This document shows positions 45,627 to 52,608 of a DNA stretch of 64,000 nt, piece after piece (within the stretch, counting starts at the first letter, position 1; each line of letters begins with the position of its first letter). The notes below the pieces were generated by a model, which was not told where the DNA came from, searched no databases, and was given only the letters and a program-made list of their open reading frames with translations. Both the position numbers and the translations under genes were made by a program. The stretch is taken from the NCBI GenBank assembly GCA_965249035.1, contig CBDFKV010000006.1:186001-250000 (forward strand), read 5' to 3'. This stretch comes from CBDFKV01 sp965249035. Lineage in GTDB: Bacteria; Pseudomonadota; Gammaproteobacteria; Arenicellales; Poriferihabitantaceae.

Positions 45627-46882
45627 ATGAACTCTCTCGATTGGCATGCTGACCGTTCCAGTTTGTCGGCAATCGCATTGCTTGATATGGCGCCTGAAAG
45701 CGAAGGCATCAATTTAGCCGCTGTCAGGCGGTATCGCTTGAGCCGCATCAGAAATGAAATGCAAACCAGGCATATTGCGGCCCTGGTTCTTTCTGATCCG
45801 GTCAATATTCGTTATGCGACCGGCACTCGAAACATGCAGGTCTTTTCTGCCAGAAACACACCTTCACGCTATTTGCTGATTACCCAGGATAAAACCATCC
45901 TGTATGAATTTGCCGGCTGCGAACACTTGGCGGAGGGTTATGACACCATCAGCGAGGTCAGGCAGGCTAAAACAGCTAGTTTTGTTGCAGCGGGCCCTGA
46001 TATCAGTCAGGTTGAGCGCAGTTGGGCGGCAGAAATGGCCGATACCCTAATCGATCTGGTTGGAACACATCCGGTTGTGGGAATCGAGCGCATGAATGCC
46101 GGATCGGCGATAGCACTGGCCACGCATGGTATTGAGATCGTCGATGCGCAGGAGCCGGTAGAAATGGCGCGAGCGATTAAGTCTGAGGATGAAATCAAGT
46201 GTGTCATCGCTTCGCTCCGAGCGACGGAAAAAGCCGTCGAAAAACTGCGGGCAGCGATCACTCCAGGCATTACTGAAAACGAGCTATGGTCGGTCTTGCA
46301 TCAATCGGTGATTGCGCAAAATGGCGATTACTGCGAAACGCGCCTGTTGAGTTCTGGCCCGCGAACCAACCCCTGGTTTCAGGAAACCGCAAGTAAAGTG
46401 ATCGGCGAGAATGAACTGATCGCACTGGATACCGATGTGGTGGGTTGTCATGGTTACTATTCTGATTTTCTCGTACCTTTCATTCTGGCCCGGGCAAACC
46501 CTCTGAAATGCAACGACGCTTGTATAAGGTCGCTTATGAGCAGATACAACACAATATCGGTATTTTGAAACCCGGGCTGAGCTTTCGCGAGTACTCTGAA
46601 AAAGCCTGGAATATTCCGGATCAATATTTTGCTAACCGCTACTACCTGTCCGCACACGGGGTAGGTATGACGGGTGAATACCCCTATTTATATCACCGGG
46701 CTGATTATGCTGGCGCCGGCTACGATGGCGTCCTATTACCCGGCATGACCATATGCGTTGAAAGCTATATCGGAGAAGACGGCGGAGATGAGGGCGTGAA
46801 ACTCGAAGAGCAGGTATTGATTACGCAAGATGGCGTTGAAGTGCTTTCAATGTTCCCGTTTGAAAGCAGCCTGTTGAGCTAA
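45627..46882 (+). pseudogene. DddP-like M24 protein broken by a one-base frameshift
   Basis: The first frame (45627-46568) is DddP-like up to codon 281 (HGYYSDF), then shifts. The rest continues in another frame (MQRRLYKVAYEQIQ onward) to 46882. Adding one T in the run at 46466-46469 restores DFSRTFHSGPGKPSEMQRR and gives one chain of about 418 residues. Metal ligands are kept (LDTD, SDF, AHGVG, CVESY, KLEEQ), but the catalytic aspartate seen as HGVGLCD in true DddP is replaced (HGVGMTG). So even if whole it may not be a DMSP lyase. The shift may be a sequencing slip or a real mutation. Confidence 0.82.
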
Positions 46883-47071
46883 CCCCGAAAAGCGCTTACG
46901 GCTTTATCAGAATACCGTTTGGGCCTATAGTGCTTGCTTGATTTGATCAATTTTTTGTTGCAGTTGGGTACGTGCCTACACACCTTCACCTCAATAAATA
47001 ATCAAGTATTTACTTTTTTATTCAATACTTTATATCGTTAAATTGATAATTCACTACCAATTTAATTAAAC

Positions 47072-48064
47072 CTACATTCCCCAGACCTCGGTGGCGACAC
47101 GTCTGAAATTTTCGCCCAACATGCCACGAACTTCAGTATCACTAAAACCTGACTTGAACAATTCACTGATTAATTCCGGAAATTGGTTTGGGCCAGCATG
47201 TTGTATATCTTTGGTATCGTATTGCTGACCCTTGGGCCAATAGTCGGGCCGACTGCGCAGAATTACCCCGAGATCTATTTCCATCTTAGGTGAATAATCG
47301 AATCCAAAACCAATATGTTCACTACCCACAAGATCGGCAATGTGGCAAATGTGGCGTACCAGAATTTGATTGCTGATCTCGTTGTCACCGAGAAAAATAC
47401 CCATTCCGTTGATGCCAATTACCCCTCCGGTCTCAGAACAGGCTTTAATTTGATCATCTTTAATATTACGCTGGTGATCCCAAATTGCACTTGGATTGGA
47501 ATGTGAAAATACCACTGGCTTACTCGATTCAGCCATAATATCCATAGTGGTCGTATATCCTGCATGTGAACAGTCGACGATCATGCCAACACGATTCATT
47601 TCACTCACAACCTGTTGTCCAAATGCTGTCAGGCCTGAATCCTTATCATGACAGCCCCCTGCAGCCGTGTTATTGAGATTGTACGCGAACAGCATTTGCC
47701 GAACCCCGAGTGCATGGTAAAGACTTACCATGTCGGTATTACCATTGAGTGCATTCATGCCCTCGATATCAAAGCTCAGTGACAATTTTTGTTCCGCCCT
47801 GGCCTGATCGATATCGTTCGTTTTGCTGATGAGCATGAAACGATCAGCATTGCTGCAAACCCACTTGCGATACGCTGCGAGCGTTGCCAGAGTTTCCTGC
47901 CAATCCATTACATCGAAACCCACATTTAAGCTGACATAATCGACTCCGCTTTGTGACCACTCCTGTAACACATTTAGATCAACGTCGGGACTTGGAAAGA
48001 TCCCTGCATGGGCATCCCATACCAGTTGGTTTTTGTAAAAGTCACTCACATCAATTTGCATCAT
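47072..48064 (-). CDS. M19 (renal dipeptidase) family amidohydrolase
   Basis: This 330-residue TIM-barrel protein resembles membrane dipeptidase (PF01244): SLSFDIEGMNALNG, the CSHAGYTTTMDIMAESSKPVVFSHSNP segment with zinc-site histidines, and HIGFGFDYSP near the end. The first metal motif, usually DxHxD, is DAHAG here, so one ligand aspartate is lost. Some bacterial subfamilies share this. It is the second gene of a two-gene unit with the PhzF-like protein (7-base gap). It may hydrolyse a small amide in the osmolyte pathways, but that is a guess. Confidence 0.83.
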   Translation of the reverse strand: MMQIDVSDFYKNQLVWDAHAGIFPSPDVDLNVLQEWSQSGVDYVSLNVGFDVMDWQETLATLAAYRKWVCSNADRFMLISKTNDIDQARAEQKLSLSFDIEGMNALNGNTDMVSLYHALGVRQMLFAYNLNNTAAGGCHDKDSGLTAFGQQVVSEMNRVGMIVDCSHAGYTTTMDIMAESSKPVVFSHSNPSAIWDHQRNIKDDQIKACSETGGVIGINGMGIFLGDNEISNQILVRHICHIADLVGSEHIGFGFDYSPKMEIDLGVILRSRPDYWPKGQQYDTKDIQHAGPNQFPELISELFKSGFSDTEVRGMLGENFRRVATEVWGM

Positions 48065-48071
48065 TTGGTCC

Positions 48072-48983
48072 CTATAAATATACCTGTCCGTCCATGACTC
48101 GTGTCGCTACGCCACCCACTTTCAAGTGGGTTATTTTGTCATGTCTAACCGTCGCAATTGAAAGGATCGAACTAGGCCGCTCTATTTCGATACCCTGCTC
48201 AGCGTGCACCACGACCTCCCTGTTTATATTTGCGTGAACAATTTTATGCCTGATTAGATAACTGGTTAACGCTGCGTTTGTTGTCCCTGCCCCTGCAGAT
48301 TCGTTTACACCAACCGCAGGGCAGAAATCACGAACGTGGATTGTACTCATCGCATTCTCAACCTCGCGGCAAAAAACAGCAATCGTCTCTATGCCATGGC
48401 GATTACAAAACTCAACCATATTATTGAAATTTGGGGTGATGCTACGCATAGCGGCCAGGCCTTTTAGTGGCACAACCATATGAATAAAATCACCGCTGGC
48501 GATTTCCAGAGGAAGATCTGAGGCTAAATCATCAAGCGTAATTCCAAGAGTATCCGACAACCATTCGGTATCTCCTGGCCCAGGTTTAAAGCGTGGGGGT
48601 TTTATATCAAGCATGATCTGAAAACGTTTATCCTGGCGCTGACTCAAAGTAACATTTGCTACCCCAGTCGGCAGGCGTAGTTCTATAACACGTGATTCAT
48701 GACTATCCAGATTGATGAATTCAGACTCAAGCATGTGCGTCATAAGACAAATGGTACCGTGACCGCACATTGGCAGTTCCATCACGGTGGACATAAATTG
48801 CGCCGTAACCCAATCATGACCAAAGTCATCTATAAATACGGTCGCGGGCATTCCAAATTCTCGAGCGATACGTTGACGCTGTCCTATCCCAATTGTGCCT
48901 GCATCACTAACTATCGCCGCCTGACTACCACCAAACACATGCTCACTAAATGCATCATAGAGAGCGAAAGGTAAATGATTCAT
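48072..48983 (-). CDS. PhzF-family isomerase-like protein
   Basis: This 303-residue protein shows the two-lobed PhzF/diaminopimelate-epimerase fold: the opening YDAFSEHVFGGSQAAIV, the ELPMCGHGTICLMTH motif and the C-terminal ESAGAGTTNAALTSYLI. In PhzF the catalytic glutamate lies in a SETTFV-like motif; here the matching segment is PATVFI, with alanine. It may therefore not isomerise as PhzF does. It precedes the M19 gene and is probably cotranscribed with it. The substrate is unknown. Confidence 0.8.
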   Translation of the reverse strand: MNHLPFALYDAFSEHVFGGSQAAIVSDAGTIGIGQRQRIAREFGMPATVFIDDFGHDWVTAQFMSTVMELPMCGHGTICLMTHMLESEFINLDSHESRVIELRLPTGVANVTLSQRQDKRFQIMLDIKPPRFKPGPGDTEWLSDTLGITLDDLASDLPLEIASGDFIHMVVPLKGLAAMRSITPNFNNMVEFCNRHGIETIAVFCREVENAMSTIHVRDFCPAVGVNESAGAGTTNAALTSYLIRHKIVHANINREVVVHAEQGIEIERPSSILSIATVRHDKITHLKVGGVATRVMDGQVYL

Positions 48984-49060
48984 TTTTTAAATCACACTCG
49001 AATGAAATTTGGATTTAGTCAGTCAGTATTTGTAACGAAGATTATAGCGTTTATCGACCT

Positions 49061-49102
49061 ATGGAACCTCTGCGGAGGTTCCTTAAAATCCCTCAGGGAA
49101 CC
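49061..49102. repeat. three-armed inverted repeat (ggaacctc/gaggttcc)
   Basis: ggaacctc (49061-49068), gaggttcc (49073-49080) and ggaacctc (49095-49102) form two alternative hairpins that share the middle arm. They sit immediately in front of, and overlap, a tRNA-Leu-like fragment. Confidence 0.8.
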
Positions 49103-49132
49103 TCTGTGCCAGTTCGATTCCGACCCCCGGCA
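49078..49132 (+). other. degenerate 3' half of a tRNA-Leu(UAA) gene
   Basis: The stretch resembles the anticodon loop to acceptor end of tRNA-Leu(UAA): ccttaaaatccctc (anticodon loop with TAA), then tgtgccagttcgattccgac (T arm) and cccggcacc (acceptor). The T stem has two mismatches and no 5' half lies upstream, so it is not a working tRNA. Such 3' tRNA fragments are classic traces of integration sites. It stands at the edge between the osmolyte genes and the IS/cassette region. Confidence 0.55.
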
Positions 49133-49190
49133 CCGCTTCTTTAGTACCTTTCCTTAATTTTTGACTGTTGCGCCTACAAGCATCCAAGCG

Positions 49191-50159
49191 CTATGTTTGG
49201 ATTACATGTTGAGGCGCTGCTCTGAGTGCTTGATGCAAGAACAGTTGCCCAGTCATTTCATCAAGATGTTTATCAAGCATCCTTCGCCAACCGAGATAAT
49301 TGGGTAGCCAGCGAGTTGCCACCCCATTAAACCGCCCCATCCAACGTTTCAGGCGGCTGTCATAAGCATTAACGTTTTGAACATGCCAAGTTCCTTTACC
49401 ACCATGGCCATGATATCCCGCAACAAAATAGCCAGCCTCAAGGTTGAGGGATTTCGCCGCCACACCATAACTGGGATGTCCATCGGTCGATAAGACGGCA
49501 TCCTTCGCTAGCGCAGGCTTGAGTACCTTTGTAAATGTTTTGGCTGTGCAGTCATCCAGAACAGCGTCACTGACCATTCGGCTGCCGCGCTGCATAACGA
49601 TCATCACCGGCACACGCTCTTTGCCATCTACACCCGATGAACCGCCACGCTTCCTGGCCTGACGGGGTAAGCGGCGCTGACCCTTATAAGAACGCCGGAA
49701 TATCGTTTCATCCGCCTCAACAATGCCAGTCAAATTCTCGGCCTTATGCTCACGCAAGGCATCCAGGAAACGATGCCGCCATCGAAAACTGCGATCCACT
49801 GCTAAGCCCACCCGTTCAGCAGCTTTGCGAATACTCAAGCCCTCGACCATGCATTCGGCGTAGGCCAGCAACTTATCTTTATCGTTCAAGCGACAAAAGC
49901 CTGTGCCGGTTAAAGCTGTAAACGTTTTCAAGCAAGCTTTACAACGATAGCGCTGCTGACCGTTAGTTCTTCCATGACGAAAAATGTCGTCCGCTTGGCA
50001 ATGTGGACAAATCACTGCCCCGTCAAGACGCTCTTCCGTCAGTCGTAAACTACCGTGCTCGTCACTCATGGCCGACACCCTGCCTGATAGCAATTCGAAC
50101 TGCTCCGGCGTTAAGCCTTCAAGACTGGCAACAAGTGCTTGATATTCGTCACGTTTCAT
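49191..50159 (-). mobile_element. IS1595-family transposase
   Basis: This 322-residue transposase has an N-terminal zinc ribbon (CPHCQADDIFRHG and RYRCKACLKTF) followed by a DDE-type core (GIVEADETIFRRS, STDGHPSYG, NVNAYDSRLKRWMGRFNG). This is the ISXO2/IS1595 pattern. The frame is intact. I could not find convincing terminal inverted repeats or target duplications, so element ends are not given. It lies between the tRNA-like fragment and the cassette region. Confidence 0.88.
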
Positions 50160-50475
50160 AGCATTCTGTAAGTGGTTGTTATGGCTTGATTATACCATCT
50201 ATTCAACATTGATTCCGAACAGAGCGCATCCAAGTCAAAGAAACCTTCCTATGAACAAGGATATACCAAACATCATTTATTTCCTATAAAATAGGCGGTT
50301 ATAGGTATATCAAATGTTCGTAGGTTCGAAAATAACGATACCAGAAGTAGATAGAATCAGGGTCTTTGATCCCTTGCTTTTTAGTCGGCATTTGACTGCT
50401 TTTTTAAATAATACGCTGACTTTGGGCGGCATACTTAGGAAAATTATGCCAACTAATTAGTCGGGTTATCGAATT
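50160..50475. other. gap between IS1595 and the first cassette
   Basis: No gene is seen. The stretch includes a small hairpin (ggcata/tatgcc near 50428-50450). An attI site or attC of a preceding cassette would be expected at its right end if this were a standard integron array, but none with clear arms was found. Confidence 0.4.
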
Positions 50476-50496
50476 GTTATGCATTGGAAGATACCT

Positions 50497-50609
50497 ATGC
50501 CAGAAAAAATATTTGAGGTAGCTGCGTGGGGTAAATATATTTATCGTTCTGACATTGAACGCCATAATTTTGAGGAAAAAGTTAGAAATGAAGAGATTAC
50601 GCAACATTT
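50497..50609 (+). pseudogene. 5' part of the cassette 1 gene
   Basis: An ATG at 50497 follows GGAAG at 7 bases and reads MPEKIFEVAAWGKYIYRSD and on for about 37 codons, ending at the IS256 inverted repeat. No family is recognised for this piece. It is most simply the N-terminus of the HEPN-motif protein whose remainder lies beyond the IS. Confidence 0.6.
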
Positions 50610-51965
50610 GGTATGGACTTTTTTGTCTAGCAAGTTGACACATTGTCGTTCCACACGATATATCGATGATTAGCATTAGTCCATTCGTCATCAATCTCAA
50701 TCAGAATGGCGCTGACTAATCGTAACAAAGCCTCTCGGTTAGGAAAAACTCTGACCAAGCGGGTTCGGCGCTTAAGTTCTTGTTGAACCGTCCGTTCAAT
50801 GCTGTTGGAGGTTCGCATTTTCTTTTGGTGCCTATCGGGTAACGCAAAAGCATTTAAACCTTCAGGCACGTTGTTCTCTAGCCAATCCGCTAAGTGAGGG
50901 TGCTTTTCTTGGTACTGGCTTACAAGGGCTTTTAGGTTGGCCTGAGCTGCCACCATATTGGGTGCATTCCAAACGCTGCGCAATTCAGCACCAATGCGCT
51001 GCTTGATTTTGTGGTTAGGTGCATGATGGATAGCGTTCTGCGCCAGATGAAACTGACAGCGCTGCCAAAGGATGCCTGGGAATATGGCCTTTCTAGCGGC
51101 CTTTAAGCCGCTGTGATCGTCGCTGACAATAAACTCAAGGCCATGTAAGCCCCGGTCAACCAAGCCCTTGAGAAACTCTCTCCAGTTAACTTCAGCCTCA
51201 TTAACCGCAATCGCTGTTCCCAATATGCAACGCCGCCCACAAGACAACACGCCAACGGCACTCAACACCGCCATATCAATCACTTGATGCCCCTCTCGCA
51301 CCTTTTCATAACGCGCATCGAGGATCAAGTAAGAGACCTTACTCAACGGACGATTTCGCCAGGCTTGCAACGCCTCATCCATCGCCTGATTAGCCCGTGA
51401 TACCTGCGTAGATGAGATATTTTCAATACCCATACTCTGCATGACCTTTTCGACTCGGCGCGTACTAACGCCTGTCACGTACATCTCAGCAACGGTTAAC
51501 ATCATCGCACGTTGACTGCGTAAGCCGCGTTCTAGTGATTGAGGGTAAAATGGTTCATCAATGTGTTTGGCTGTCTTTGGAATACGTAGCTTGAGCGTAC
51601 CTGCTTGGGTATCGATACGCTTATCTTGGTAGCCATTGGCAAAGCCTAGCCGATCTTTACTATGCTCATAGTGTGATGCGCCTAGAAACTGCTCTCTTTC
51701 GATCTTCATCGCCTCATTGAGTAGTGCGGTGAGCACGGGGCGCATGGCATCGGGGCCTTCTGATATTAATTGTTCCACTACTACGTCAAATACGTTATTG
51801 TTTGATTGGGTCATTTGGGTGTCTCCACGTTGTTTATTGCTAAAAAACATGGAACGCACAAATGGCTCAACTTACAAGACACCAGATGCGAAAATTTGAA
51901 TAAATCAAAAATTTCCCCCTAGGGGGAAAGATAAAACAGATCTATCTAATATAAAAGTCCATACC
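50610..51965 (-). mobile_element. IS256-family insertion sequence
   Basis: Inverted ends ggtatggactttt (50610-50622) and its complement (51953-51965) bracket a single transposase gene. The size, 1,356 bases, is normal for IS256. Flanking 8-base sequences do not match, so no target duplication is seen. Either one flank was altered later or the insertion was not simple. Confidence 0.75.
50627..51814 (-). CDS. IS256-family (mutator-type) transposase
   Basis: The start is the ATG at 51814 (MTQSNNNVFDVVVEQL); an in-frame extension to 51859 is less typical. The 395-residue protein has the mutator-type pattern: LGASHYEHSKDRLGFANGY, catalytic aspartates in LDARYEKVREG and VSDDHSGLKAAR, the CQFHLAQNA motif, and the glutamate in SNSIERTVQQELKRRTR. 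The frame is intact, so the element may be active. Confidence 0.92.
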   Translation of the reverse strand: MTQSNNNVFDVVVEQLISEGPDAMRPVLTALLNEAMKIEREQFLGASHYEHSKDRLGFANGYQDKRIDTQAGTLKLRIPKTAKHIDEPFYPQSLERGLRSQRAMMLTVAEMYVTGVSTRRVEKVMQSMGIENISSTQVSRANQAMDEALQAWRNRPLSKVSYLILDARYEKVREGHQVIDMAVLSAVGVLSCGRRCILGTAIAVNEAEVNWREFLKGLVDRGLHGLEFIVSDDHSGLKAARKAIFPGILWQRCQFHLAQNAIHHAPNHKIKQRIGAELRSVWNAPNMVAAQANLKALVSQYQEKHPHLADWLENNVPEGLNAFALPDRHQKKMRTSNSIERTVQQELKRRTRLVRVFPNREALLRLVSAILIEIDDEWTNANHRYIVWNDNVSTC

Positions 51966-51968
51966 TGA

Positions 51969-52538
51969 AGTTACAGTATCAATGAAGAAAGTGGAGTAAA
52001 CTATTTTATATACAGCAGTCAATGGTTGGCATCTTTGTACGTGGCTGTAGAAGGCTGGTATAGCCTAAAAGAATCAGATAAGGCAATAAATGAGCTTCTA
52101 TCAGAATATGAAGACTATGTTCTAACAATAAAGCGCTGTAGGAATGCTGTTTACCACTACCAAAAAGATATTCTAGACAAAAGAGTAGAAAAAGCAGTTA
52201 GTGCCCCAGAAATTACAGCATGGGCGGGTGCTTTGTTGGATGAATTTATTAGGTTTATGTATATATATCCTTTTAAGGCGCATGGAGTGTGTGAAGAATC
52301 TTTAAATCTGCAAAAAGAATACTTGGGTTTAGTGGGGTGGGTTCCCAAAGAAGCGGGCTGGGTAATGTGGTATGAAACATATATTTCTATTTTTCAGTAT
52401 TACGAGGGTAGCAATTCTAATCTTTTAAAACGAACAGCTAAGAATGATAAAAATATTGAAGCTGCATTTGAGAAATTGAAAACTATTAGAGCAAACCCAT
52501 ACATTTCAATGCTGCCACGTATAAAAGCCAATGCATAA
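51969..52538 (+). pseudogene. HEPN-motif protein, 3' part of the split cassette 1 gene
   Basis: The frame is open from 51969, just inside the IS256 right flank, to the stop at 52536-52538; a TTG at 52026 is the first possible start. It carries RNAVYH (codons from 52140), the R-x4-H motif of HEPN ribonucleases, in a helical context (YVLTIKRCRNAVYHYQKD). HEPN proteins serve as toxins and in abortive-infection systems. Removing the IS plus 8 bases joins it in frame to the 5' part at 50497. Gene function is probably lost by the insertion. Confidence 0.6.
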
Positions 52539-52608
52539 CAAACACATAGAGACCGACATATTTTGTCACTGTCGTTCCAAAATATTCGGCTCATGCTAAA
52601 CGTTAGCT
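52533..52608 (+). repeat. attC recombination site 1
   Basis: This 76-base imperfect palindrome is bounded by gcataac (R'', 52533-52539) and gttagct (R', 52602-52608). The inner arms gagaccgacatattttg (52549-52565) and caaaatattcggctc (52578-52592) pair fully except for two unpaired bases, an A and a C. In the folded bottom strand these are the extrahelical T and G that mark attC sites. It overlaps the stop codon of the cassette 1 gene. Confidence 0.78.

Larger units (their letters stand above)
50477..52602 (+). mobile_element. integron gene cassette 1 (HEPN gene, split by IS256 element)
   Basis: The unit runs from a G^TTATGC junction (50476-50482) to the attC-like site whose R'' box is gcataac (52533-52539), the exact complement of the cassette's own first bases. 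This self-match is the diagnostic of a cassette that was once a circle. The start codon of its gene lies 20 bases inside the junction with a GGAAG ribosome binding site, as usual for cassettes. Without the 1,356-base IS256 insertion it is about 770 bases, a normal cassette size. Confidence 0.65.

Noticed and set aside
48072..48983. Proline racemase or hydroxyproline epimerase
   Set aside because: The fold motifs (GHGT, ESAGAGTTNAAL) fit PhzF better, and the catalytic cysteines of racemases are missing.
49078..49132. Functional tRNA-Leu gene
   Set aside because: No 5' half, mismatched T stem and no acceptor partner; it can only be a fragment.
49150..50230. Terminal inverted repeats of the IS1595 element
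   Set aside because: Only short, scattered matches were found by eye, so no element ends are claimed.
50601..51974. Target-site duplication of the IS256 element
   Set aside because: The 8-9 bases on the two sides do not match in any register tried.
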